DNA from: a virus
Direction: 5' to 3' (one strand)
Length of the DNA stretch: 64,000 nt
Virus record (IMG/VR): IMGVR_UViG_3300009502_002976
Coordinates: 1-64,000 of that record
Shown here: positions 7,818 through 14,689 of the stretch, piece by piece
Numbering within the stretch: the stretch's first letter is position 1
Layout: the number at the start of each line of letters is the position of its first letter
Notes under the pieces: model-generated
What the model was told of the DNA's origin: nothing
Seen by the model: the letters and a program-made list of their open reading frames with translations, nothing else
Databases searched by the model: none
Program-made: the position numbers and the translations under genes

Positions 7818-8684
7818 ATGGCAAGAGGCAAGGTTAAGTGGTCCGAATAGAGCCACGTACTTCGCTATATGCTGGAATAACTTCAAAAGATAGGAGTCCT
7901 AATATGGAAAAATCTTCTATACACGGAGTCAATCAGCAGGCAAAGGCAGTAGACTTGGCTTGGTTAGCGGGTCTGGTAGATGGGGAAGGTACTATAGGCT
8001 TGTATAAGTATATGTGTGGGAAGAGCTTAGTATGTAAGCCCAGATTCCAGATTTGCACAACCAGTCCAAGATTGGTTAAACGTGTATTAGAAATCTTAGA
8101 ACCGCTTGGTTTTAAGTTATACGTCAACCAGGCCGAACAACGGCCACAGTGGAAAGAGCGTTATACAATCGTAGCTTGTAAGCACGAAACGTGCGAACAA
8201 ATTATACTAATGCTCTATGACTATCTTGTGGAAAAGAAACCACAAGCAGATTTGTTGCTTGGATATCTTAGGTCAAGACATGGTAAGCTTGGCAATGGAA
8301 AAGGGTATTCAGAAAAAGAATTAGCAACAGTCGAAGCTCTAAAAGAAACTAACTTTAGAGGTGTCAATTTTCCACGACTGCCAGAGTCCTCAGAGACTAC
8401 ACGCGAAGAGCTGTTATGAGCAGCCAAGATATAGTCCGATCTGCATAGCGATATGCAGCTAACAAAATGTCAGCGGTCCCAAGGGTTACGGATTCATCAC
8501 GGGTAACGACGGTAAAGATGTTTTTTGCCACTTTAGCAGCATTTTGCAAGATAAGGGATACAAGACACTTGACGAAGGTCAAGAGGTTGAGTTTGACATC
8601 GTTGCTGGAGAGAAGGGGGACCAGTCCGCGAACGTTCGTAAGATTGTTCCGCTTAATGAAGTAAAAGCTGTGGATAGTAAGTAA
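7818..8684 (+). CDS. Cold-shock domain protein, split by a group I intron (exons 7818-7842 and 8470-8684)
   Basis: Joining exon 1 (25 nt) to exon 2 (215 nt) gives a 79-residue protein reading [20 protein letters not shown] and continuing [13 protein letters not shown]. This is the classic cold-shock domain with both RNP motifs (KGYGFI and VFCHF). AAAAGGAG precedes the ATG. The splice points were chosen because they restore the cold-shock frame and also satisfy group I rules: U ends exon 1 and G ends the intron. Cold-shock proteins bind single-stranded nucleic acid. A phage copy could assist translation or mRNA stability. Unspliced, the product would end after [10 protein letters not shown]. 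Confidence 0.9.
7843..8469 (+). ncRNA. Group I self-splicing intron carrying a LAGLIDADG endonuclease gene
   Basis: 627 nt. The exon end GUGGU pairs with GCCAC at 7851-7855, forming P1 with the required U-G wobble at the 5' splice site. Near the 3' end the P7 strand GACTA (8395-8399) pairs with TAGTC (8432-8436) inside the conserved AAGATATAGTCC. P8 is GCTG/CAGC (8410-8413 with 8421-8424), and P9 is a 7-bp hairpin with a GCGA tetraloop (8441-8458). The last intron base is G. The 3' end of the nuclease gene overlaps the P7/P8 core. P3-P6 were not traced base by base. Confidence 0.9.
7904..8419 (+). CDS. LAGLIDADG homing endonuclease (intron-encoded)
   Basis: 171 residues from the ATG at 7904, which has AGGAG seven bases upstream. 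The hallmark helix is [16 protein letters not shown] near residue 20, a single LAGLIDADG motif followed by a DNA-binding saddle-like alpha/beta region. One motif at this length suggests a homodimer. The enzyme would cut an intronless cold-shock allele and promote intron homing. Reading through from the upstream GTG would start inside exon 1 and is unlikely. Confidence 0.88.
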   Translation: MEKSSIHGVNQQAKAVDLAWLAGLVDGEGTIGLYKYMCGKSLVCKPRFQICTTSPRLVKRVLEILEPLGFKLYVNQAEQRPQWKERYTIVACKHETCEQIILMLYDYLVEKKPQADLLLGYLRSRHGKLGNGKGYSEKELATVEALKETNFRGVNFPRLPESSETTREELL

Positions 8685-8691
8685 CGTATTA

Positions 8692-8745
8692 CGGGGCGAT
8701 AAGAGCTGATCACTCTTCTGGTGCCTAGTTCATCAGATAGCCCCG
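8692..8745 (+). other. Structured intergenic element downstream of the cold-shock gene
   Basis: CGGGGC (8692-8697) can pair with GCCCCG (8740-8745), enclosing smaller pairings such as AAGAG/CTCTT and CTGAT/ATCAG. Several folds compete. It follows the cold-shock stop by a few bases and precedes the ribosome-binding site of the next gene. It may be a transcript-end or mRNA-stability structure. It is too short for a tRNA. Confidence 0.35.
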
Positions 8746-8768
8746 CTTTACCTAACTAGGAGGATGGT

Positions 8769-9323
8769 ATGAATACAAAAGTTTGTACTGTTTGCGGCAC
8801 TGAAAAGAAAACGTCTTATTTTTACCCAAAGAAAACTGGAAAGTTTAAAGTGTCGGCAGCATGCAAGGAATGTGATCTGTTAGCGCACAAAAAGTATTAC
8901 AAGGATAACCGTGACATGGTGCTGAGCAAGGTCAGGGAGCGCAGCAGAGGCAGCAAAAAGGAAAAGGCAGTTTACGACCGTAATTACAATGTCGTAAATA
9001 ACACAAGGCTTTTGCGACAGAAGGAAAACACAAGGCTTAAAAGAAGTTACAAAATAACGCTTGAGCAATATTTTGACATGTTATTTAAGCAAAGCTTTCG
9101 ATGCCTTGGGTGTGGTAAGCACCAGTCTGATATTGAGTGGGCGCTATGCATAGACCATGATCATAAGTGCTGTTCCGGTGAAAGATCATGTGGTAAGTGC
9201 ATACGAGGACTGTTATGCATTCATTGTAACCACGCAATAGGAAGTGCGTACGATGACGTTGGAACGCTAAAAAACTTGGTTTTATATCTAGAGTCGTTCG
9301 AACAACAAGGTAAACCAGCTTAG
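8769..9323 (+). CDS. Recombination endonuclease VII-like nuclease
   Basis: 184 residues, start supported by AGGAGG eight bases upstream. An N-terminal zinc finger (CTVCGTEKKTSYF, CKECD) leads to a helical region and the endonuclease VII signature: CLGCGKHQ, LCIDHDHKCC and CIRGLLCIHCNHAIG (about 110-160). These are the zinc-binding cysteines and the catalytic DHDH/N region of this His-Me finger family. T4 endonuclease VII resolves branched DNA. In such contexts these genes are often free-standing homing nucleases, which is likely here beside two other homing nucleases. Confidence 0.85.
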   Translation: MNTKVCTVCGTEKKTSYFYPKKTGKFKVSAACKECDLLAHKKYYKDNRDMVLSKVRERSRGSKKEKAVYDRNYNVVNNTRLLRQKENTRLKRSYKITLEQYFDMLFKQSFRCLGCGKHQSDIEWALCIDHDHKCCSGERSCGKCIRGLLCIHCNHAIGSAYDDVGTLKNLVLYLESFEQQGKPA

Positions 9324-9340
9324 GAAGTGGCCAAAGAAGT

Positions 9341-9359
9341 GGCCAAAATGGCCGTTTTT
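9341..9359 (+). terminator. Rho-independent terminator candidate
   Basis: GGCCA-AAA-TGGCC stem-loop followed by GTTTTT, 17 bases after the endonuclease VII stop. A further TGGCCA copy lies just upstream, so alternative hairpins can form. The T-run makes it the most terminator-like site in the first 20 kb. Confidence 0.6.
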
Positions 9360-9404
9360 AGGGCCTAGGAGCAACTTTCTAGGTAATAAGGAGTAATGAG
9401 GTCT

Positions 9405-9713
9405 ATGGAAACAATAACCTGTCCCAAGTGCAACAAAACGCTGGTTCCTATGAATGACAAGCATTATGCCTACTGTCCCAAGAAGGACTTGGTCGTAAAG
9501 TTTGGGGAGTCTTACAACAGGAAGTGCAAGATCCAACCGGACCCAAACTCTGGTTGCGGCACGCTGTTTGAGGTCCCTCTTAGTGAGCGCGACGAACTGG
9601 CCGAACTTGAACGCAGGTATAGGCCCAGAACACATAAGGCTGAGCACAGTGGAAGTCAGAAATCCCACGTTCGCGCACATTCCGATGGCAAGTCCATCAA
9701 ACAGGAACGTTAA
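9405..9713 (+). CDS. Small zinc-finger protein
   Basis: 102 residues from the ATG at 9405. An ATG nine bases earlier sits only two bases from AAGGAG, too close for good initiation. Cysteine pairs ITCPKCNKTL, YAYCPKK, RKCKI and GCGTLF suggest a zinc ribbon, and the C-terminus is basic. No leader or linker. Function unknown. Confidence 0.65.
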   Translation: METITCPKCNKTLVPMNDKHYAYCPKKDLVVKFGESYNRKCKIQPDPNSGCGTLFEVPLSERDELAELERRYRPRTHKAEHSGSQKSHVRAHSDGKSIKQER

Positions 9714-9761
9714 TGAGGATTCTCTCCACTGTGCAAAGCTTTATAACAGGGGGTAATTGAA

Positions 9762-10124
9762 ATGGAAGAAAAGTTAAAGACTTTCGGAGAATTACTAAAA
9801 GAGACGCTCGGTGAGCGCACGGCGGAATTGCCGGCTGTGGCAGAGGAATCGTCAGCTACACTTACTGACTCGGAGCGAGGCGCGATTCTCGAGAAACTTT
9901 CGAAAACGAAGCGCGAAACTACCGCCCAACCCCCTTCGGCGGCAGACAGTCACGGGGAAGACCTTTCGACTGCCTCCTTCGGGTCCTTACTTGAACAAAC
10001 TGTAAAGCTTCAGGAGGAGATGAGGAACGAGGATCACTCGAAAGATGACGAGATTCGGGAGAAGGTCATTAAGAGCTCGAAGATGGAGCTGGCTGAAGAG
10101 ATGATCAAGAGGTTTATGAGATAA
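9762..10124 (+). CDS. Charged helical protein with leader-like N-terminus
   Basis: 120 residues. The N-terminus MEEKLKTFGELLKETLGE is an amphipathic helix ending in L-G-E at residue 18, similar in form to the leaders nearby but with different sequence. The middle is low-complexity (Ser, Thr, Glu) and the C-terminus is a charged helix. The stop overlaps the next leader gene's start. It could be a small scaffold-like or internal protein. Confidence 0.65.
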   Translation: MEEKLKTFGELLKETLGERTAELPAVAEESSATLTDSERGAILEKLSKTKRETTAQPPSAADSHGEDLSTASFGSLLEQTVKLQEEMRNEDHSKDDEIREKVIKSSKMELAEEMIKRFMR

Positions 10125-10384
10125 TGAGCTTTGAGACGGATATCACTCAGATCAAGAAGATGGTCGAGGCTGATGAGAAGCCAGTGTTCAGGGCTGCTAG
10201 TCAGGAAGAGATCGCCAACCGTCCGGATCCTACTAAAGAGATCAAGACAAAGCTCACGATTTACATGCCTTTGTACAAGGCTGACGGAACGAAGACGACA
10301 AAGGATGAAGCGTACAACACGATCATGGAGCTTGTGATCAACGCTGGTCTAGAGTGTCAGATCTATGAGCAGGAGATCGAATGA
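10124..10384 (+). CDS. Single-module leader/VFRAA protein
   Basis: 86 residues. The leader MSFETDITQIKKMVE (M-V-E at 15) is followed by KPVFRAASQEEIANR. The roughly 50-residue cargo (TKLTIYMPLYKADGTKTTKD, then an ELVINAGLECQIYEQ strand) looks like a compact alpha/beta fold. It overlaps the next gene by 4 bases. Function unknown. Confidence 0.8.
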   Translation: MSFETDITQIKKMVEADEKPVFRAASQEEIANRPDPTKEIKTKLTIYMPLYKADGTKTTKDEAYNTIMELVINAGLECQIYEQEIE

Positions 10385-11166
10385 GCTTAGAACGTGATAT
10401 CACGGCCATCAAGACTCTTCTAGAGGCCACACCTGTTTTCAAAGCAGCTGGCCCGGAAGATATGGATAGGCGTGCTGGCGTGACTAGAGCCGCCGAAGAT
10501 AAAGCTCGCCAAGAGCGCATTGCCATAGCTGGCCCACAGCTTAGAAAACTCATGGAGCTAGCAAGACTAGCAAGAGCCGCGGATGACGAATACATCAGAG
10601 CTAGCGAGAACGATTTTATAGGGAACTACGGTAAGCAGAACGACGAGCAACATCCGATCAAGGTGTCCTTCAGCATAAAGGTTTACAACTGGCGCATGCC
10701 GGAAGGCGTTGAGGACAAGCTCCGCGATGCCGGGTATCTCGATTCAGCATACGAGACAACGAACGAGGACATGGCAGGTGCACTGACAGACTTTGTTGAA
10801 GATCTCCAAGCTAAGTATAAGTTCATAAATGGCTGGAGCCAGGAAGGACGGTCAGGGGGGTGGCTAGTTCTCGACATAGATGATGTTGACAACTCCTACG
10901 ATGCGTCAAGGTTGACCGGGGACTTTGAGAGCATGGAGTACGCGTTAGATGAGACAGAGGGGTGGTTGCCGCAGGATTTTAAGTACGCCGAGCAGACTTT
11001 TATAGACTACAGGAAGGCGCTAGCTACAAGGCTTCACTGCTTGACTGCTATTGAAGCATCAATTGAAAAAGGGAAGAGAGATTTAGAGAAGTGGTTCTCA
11101 TCAACGGACTACTGGGATTCATACTTTGAAAGAAACGAGATAGCAGACAAAAGGAGTGAGGTCTAA
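10381..11166 (+). CDS. Single-module leader/VFKAA protein
   Basis: 261 residues. The leader MSLERDITAIKTLLE (L-L-E at 15) is followed by PVFKAAGPEDMDRR. The cargo is long for a single module: a helical part (about 40-75), a middle part with KVSFSIKVYNWRMPEGVEDK and GGWLVLDIDDVDNSYD, and a C-terminal charged helix with WFSSTDYWDSYFER. No family recognised. Confidence 0.82.
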   Translation: MSLERDITAIKTLLEATPVFKAAGPEDMDRRAGVTRAAEDKARQERIAIAGPQLRKLMELARLARAADDEYIRASENDFIGNYGKQNDEQHPIKVSFSIKVYNWRMPEGVEDKLRDAGYLDSAYETTNEDMAGALTDFVEDLQAKYKFINGWSQEGRSGGWLVLDIDDVDNSYDASRLTGDFESMEYALDETEGWLPQDFKYAEQTFIDYRKALATRLHCLTAIEASIEKGKRDLEKWFSSTDYWDSYFERNEIADKRSEV

Positions 11167-11167
11167 C

Positions 11168-11395
11168 ATGAGTTTTGAGAATGATATTACGCACATCAAG
11201 AAGATGATCGAGAAGCTTCAGGCTGAGACTGAAACGATGCCTACAGAAGCCCCGGTAATTACCCCGGAAGCTCCTACGCAGCGCCCGGATAAGCCAAGCA
11301 CTCCTATTCGCAAGATGCCGGGGATTTCCCCAAAGCCGAAGGCTCTTAATAGGGATACGGAATTATTTTTAGCTAAGCGAGGTATAACTAGGTAA
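11168..11395 (+). CDS. Short leader-only protein with proline-rich tail
   Basis: 75 residues from the ATG at 11168, one base after the upstream stop. Leader MSFENDITHIKKMIE (M-I-E at 15), then a Pro/Thr-rich tail without a recognisable domain. It may have lost its cargo. The GIY-YIG nuclease gene starts at its stop codon (TAATG), so the nuclease may have displaced the original 3' part. Confidence 0.7.
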   Translation: MSFENDITHIKKMIEKLQAETETMPTEAPVITPEAPTQRPDKPSTPIRKMPGISPKPKALNRDTELFLAKRGITR

Positions 11396-12108
11396 TGAGT
11401 TACGGTTATGTTTACAAGACCACCAACTTACTTAACGACAGAGTGTATATAGGACAGAAGAAAGGTCAATTTGACTCTAACTACTTCGGTAGTGGGTTAA
11501 TTATTAGGAGTGCTTTGAGTAAGGAAGGGTCTAGTAACTTTAGCTTAGAAGTGTTGGCTTATGGGATGACACGTGACCAGCTCAACGAGCTTGAGATGAA
11601 GTTTATAGCTGACTACAGGGAGATGTTAGGTCGGGACACACTATATAACATAACTGATGGCGGTGTTGGCGTACGCCGACCGTGTCCTGATTTGGTTAGG
11701 CAGAAAATACGAGCTAAGGTACATGCACCAGACTGCACCTGTATGAGTTGCAAGAACACAAGAAAAGAAAAGCATGGAGCTGACTGTTGTTGTGTTGGGT
11801 GTAGGAGTAGCCGCGGAGACAGTTTGAATCACAGAGAAGATTGTAAATGTATTGCGTGTGCACCTATTTACACTAAGAGAGAAGTAAGGACCTGCGTTTG
11901 TGGTTGCGGGGGAACGTTTGAGTGCAAGGTATCCTCTAGCAAGAGGTACATTTTTAACCACCACAAGAGGGGCAGCACTTCTTGGAACAAGGGTAGAACA
12001 GGTCTTCAGACATGCTGGAATAAGGGGCTGACCAAATATACGGATGGCAGAGTTCTCAAAATGTCTAATAGTCTGACCGGGAAGAAGTATAAAAAGAGGG
12101 ACTTATAA
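11395..12108 (+). CDS. GIY-YIG homing endonuclease with cysteine-rich repeats
   Basis: 237 residues. N-terminal GIY-YIG domain: GYVYKTTNLLNDRVYIGQKK, the catalytic-region segment SALSKEGSSNFSLEVL, and ELEMKFI with the metal-binding Glu. Three short repeats of the form H-x-x-D-C-x-C-x-x-C follow (about residues 115-160). Then comes CVCGCGGTFECKVSSSKRYI, also present in the nuclease at 40671-41492, and a NUMOD3-like end (WNKGRTGLQTCWNKGLTK). It starts on the stop codon of a leader gene, a typical placement for a free-standing mobile nuclease. Confidence 0.88.
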   Translation: MSYGYVYKTTNLLNDRVYIGQKKGQFDSNYFGSGLIIRSALSKEGSSNFSLEVLAYGMTRDQLNELEMKFIADYREMLGRDTLYNITDGGVGVRRPCPDLVRQKIRAKVHAPDCTCMSCKNTRKEKHGADCCCVGCRSSRGDSLNHREDCKCIACAPIYTKREVRTCVCGCGGTFECKVSSSKRYIFNHHKRGSTSWNKGRTGLQTCWNKGLTKYTDGRVLKMSNSLTGKKYKKRDL

Positions 12109-12109
12109 A

Positions 12110-13285
12110 ATGAGCCTAGAGCAGGACATTACAGAGGTAAGGAAGAAAGTCACAGAAGCAACGCCAGGTAAGAACTACGACATCAGTGTGGTCCCGCAGG
12201 ACAAGCAGCAGTGGATCTCAGCAGGTGATGATGTCATCAACCAGATCCTTCCTGGCCTTCCTCCGGAGCAGCAGGAATACTTGATCAAGATCAACAGCGA
12301 TAGCTACACAGAGCTTGTTGACAGAGTCGAGGCCCTTACGGGCATTACAGTCACTCCCCGTAATGTTCCAAGACTTATTGGTCTTGTAATGCAGTCGATC
12401 GCCGAAGTTAAGAGTATCGAGAGTAAGAACAAGAATCGCTTAGAAGAGATGGCTATAGAGCTTGTGTTCAGCGTTCCTGAGTTCAAGGTGGTTGAGCAGG
12501 CATACCTAAATGACGAGATCTCGATTGACGCGAAGCTTGGTCCCGCGGAGCTAAGTAAGCTTACACAGCAGGAGCAGCCCGAAGACCAGGAAGAGATGCA
12601 GGATGGTCTTACAACAGACGAAGAGGCTAACCTTGAAGTAGCTCAGTACCTGGAGAAGGCTACAGATGAGGACATTAAGCGCAGGTTCGCTAACCTGATG
12701 ACTTCAGGCGGCGCAGTAGGGAAGCTTTATCTATACAACTTGGCAGCCGATAAGCTTGCCAGGTTCAACCCGAAACTGCCGGCTCTGTATGGTATCCTAT
12801 CCTCGATTGTCCACCTAGGCTACTGGATAGCTCCTACAGGTATAGAGAAGATGGCCGCTCAGAGAGAAGACACAAGCATGGGCTCTGAGGAAGTGGTTTC
12901 TGATGGAGACAAGTACGTCATCAAGGCTCGTGCGGTCACATTCCCGTATCTAGTTCACGAGCTTGTTAAGGGCATTTACGAGTACCTCGCCTTAGATCCT
13001 AACCAGCAGAATGCTATGAAGAAAGATAACGTCGAAGCTGAGACGCGTGACTTCATGGCAGGCCCCGGAATCCACAAGACCGTTTTATCCTACATACCGG
13101 ATGACAAGCAGGAGTTGATCCCTATGGTTCAAAGTAAGCTAACAGCCATGGCTCCTGCGGATATCAAGGATGTGCTCGCTAAGAACTTTAACGGCAAGAA
13201 GATCATGGCGGACCTCATGAAGCAGGCTGAAGAAGAGTGGTCTGGTTATAAACAGAAGAAAGATAACTACAAGGAGTCCTTCTAG
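12110..13285 (+). CDS. Leader-bearing protein of unknown function, 391 aa
   Basis: The leader-like start MSLEQDITEVRKKVTE ends in V-T-E at residue 16, with no VFKAA linker. The rest is one long mostly helical protein with an acidic linker (about 155-180) and a globular C-terminal half containing FANLMTSGGAVGKLYLYNLA and LVHELVKGIYEYLAL. It looks like a full-size structural or internal protein rather than a short module. The next gene starts with GTG overlapping its TAG. Confidence 0.78.
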   Translation: MSLEQDITEVRKKVTEATPGKNYDISVVPQDKQQWISAGDDVINQILPGLPPEQQEYLIKINSDSYTELVDRVEALTGITVTPRNVPRLIGLVMQSIAEVKSIESKNKNRLEEMAIELVFSVPEFKVVEQAYLNDEISIDAKLGPAELSKLTQQEQPEDQEEMQDGLTTDEEANLEVAQYLEKATDEDIKRRFANLMTSGGAVGKLYLYNLAADKLARFNPKLPALYGILSSIVHLGYWIAPTGIEKMAAQREDTSMGSEEVVSDGDKYVIKARAVTFPYLVHELVKGIYEYLALDPNQQNAMKKDNVEAETRDFMAGPGIHKTVLSYIPDDKQELIPMVQSKLTAMAPADIKDVLAKNFNGKKIMADLMKQAEEEWSGYKQKKDNYKESF

Positions 13286-13665
13286 TGAACCAAAAGAACA
13301 GCGCCAGCTACTCAAGGAAGATCTTAGAACTCTGCAGAAGGAAGTCTACTGAAGATGAAAGTAAGTTGATTGAAGAGGCTTCAGAGGCGTACATCAGGGG
13401 TGACTACGATATGATCGATGAGGTCATCCAGAAACTTAGCGGGGACTTTAAGCTCCTTGAGATGCTTATTACAAAGCTAAAGGGCAAGTCTGTTTATACT
13501 GGCCTCAAGAACCTCATGGAAGGCAAGGACCAGTCAAACGAGCAGGCAATCATCTCTACAGCGTCACTCATAAGCCACTGCGCGATCGAGGTGAAAGAGA
13601 ATAAAGAGTACCGGAAACTTCTCCCGGATCTCTACAGGAAGCTCGGAGTTCTTATCAATGGCTAG
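13285..13665 (+). CDS. Helical hypothetical protein
   Basis: 126 residues starting with GTG overlapping the upstream TAG. Entirely charged helices (KLIEEASEAYIRGDYDMIDE, KLLPDLYRKLGVLING). No leader, linker or cysteine motif. It overlaps the next gene by 8 bases, so it is probably co-translated. Function unknown. Confidence 0.7.
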   Translation: MNQKNSASYSRKILELCRRKSTEDESKLIEEASEAYIRGDYDMIDEVIQKLSGDFKLLEMLITKLKGKSVYTGLKNLMEGKDQSNEQAIISTASLISHCAIEVKENKEYRKLLPDLYRKLGVLING

Positions 13666-13840
13666 TGGAACTGACATTTCTAACTGCATACGTTGCGGAA
13701 GTGACAAGCTTGAGAAGGTTGTGTGGCAGTCACCGTACGTTGTTGGATCCAGGGATACCAATAAAGTTTTGAGGAAGTGGGGACTCAACTGCATCAGGGA
13801 CTACACCTGTAACAATTGCGGGGTTACGTGGAGGGACTAG
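13658..13840 (+). CDS. Small zinc-ribbon protein
   Basis: 60 residues with CIRCGSDKLEKVVWQ and YTCNNCGVTWRD, two cysteine pairs forming a complete zinc ribbon. Its start is inside the end of the preceding gene. Such mini-ribbons often bind nucleic acid or protein. The specific role is unknown. Confidence 0.7.
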   Translation: MASGTDISNCIRCGSDKLEKVVWQSPYVVGSRDTNKVLRKWGLNCIRDYTCNNCGVTWRD

Positions 13841-13842
13841 CG

Positions 13843-14676
13843 ATGGGAATAATTTCATTTTTAAAGGGGCTTCTTCCGAAGAAGGTTGTCATCCGGAAGT
13901 ACGGGTACATTCGCGATCGTAAGGACTCACGTGACAAGATGTATAAAGATTTTATGGCGGATGAGGTTGGAATAACTGCAAATCTACCACAAACTGTTGA
14001 TCTCACAAGTAAGCTTCCTCCTTGCTACGACCAGGGACAGCTTGGCTCTTGCACGGCCAACGGTATTGCTGCTGCTATCGAGTTTATTCAGCCAGGGTTT
14101 ATGCCAAGCCGATTGTTCATTTACTATAACGAACGGGCTATGGAAGGCACTGTCTCACAGGACTCAGGTGCTCAGATCCGTGATGGCATTAAGGCTGTCG
14201 TAAGTGACGGAGTTTGTCCTGAGAGCATGTGGAAGTACAACCCGTCTATCTTCTGGGTCAAGCCATGGCCTTGCTGCTACGCGAAGGCGAAGAAAGATAA
14301 GGTCAATGCCTACCTACGCGTTACTGGTACTCAGGAACTTCAGAGCTGCTTGGCTGCTGGGTTCCCCGTAGTTATTGGTATTCAGGTGTATGAAAGCTTG
14401 GAGTCGCCGGCAGTTGCCAGGACAGGTATTGTTCCTATGCCGGGGGCCAACGAGCAGTGTGTCGGCGGGCATTGCGTCCTTGTTGTCGGGTATGACATTG
14501 GGAAACAAATGTTTCTTGTAAGAAACAGTTGGGGAACTGACTGGGGCATCAATGGGAACTTTTGGATACCGTTTGCATATCTGGCGGATCCCAAGCTTTG
14601 CTCGGATAACTGGACTATCCGCGGTGCTAACGTGCTTAAGCTAATTAAGAAATCAGCCGGTAAGAAGAAGTCATAA
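13843..14676 (+). CDS. Papain-like (C1A) cysteine peptidase
   Basis: 277 residues from the ATG at 13843. The catalytic signatures are all present: YDQGQLGSCTANG with Gln64 (oxyanion hole) and Cys70, GGHCVLVVGYD with His210, and VRNSWGTDWGINGNFW with Asn228. The N-terminal 45 residues are basic and may act as a short pro-region. There is no capsid-targeting leader. A C1 peptidase among virion genes is uncommon. It could mature structural proteins, act on host proteins, or be an alternative processor of the linker proteins, although the [ILV]-x-E junctions fit the gp21-type protease better. Confidence 0.88.
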   Translation: MGIISFLKGLLPKKVVIRKYGYIRDRKDSRDKMYKDFMADEVGITANLPQTVDLTSKLPPCYDQGQLGSCTANGIAAAIEFIQPGFMPSRLFIYYNERAMEGTVSQDSGAQIRDGIKAVVSDGVCPESMWKYNPSIFWVKPWPCCYAKAKKDKVNAYLRVTGTQELQSCLAAGFPVVIGIQVYESLESPAVARTGIVPMPGANEQCVGGHCVLVVGYDIGKQMFLVRNSWGTDWGINGNFWIPFAYLADPKLCSDNWTIRGANVLKLIKKSAGKKKS

Positions 14677-14689
14677 GGAGGGTGTCATC

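Noticed and set aside
7838-7904. GTG start for the LAGLIDADG gene inside exon 1
   Set aside because: The frame would begin within the cold-shock exon and cross the splice site. The ATG at 7904 has its own AGGAG.
8692-8745. Possible tRNA from the paired ends
   Set aside because: Only 54 bases between paired ends, no cloverleaf arms or anticodon loop on either strand.
13843-14676. Papain-like enzyme as the main polyprotein processor
   Set aside because: The junctions share [ILV]-x-E, the known preference of gp21-type proteases, and that enzyme is encoded in the window. Kept only as an alternative.
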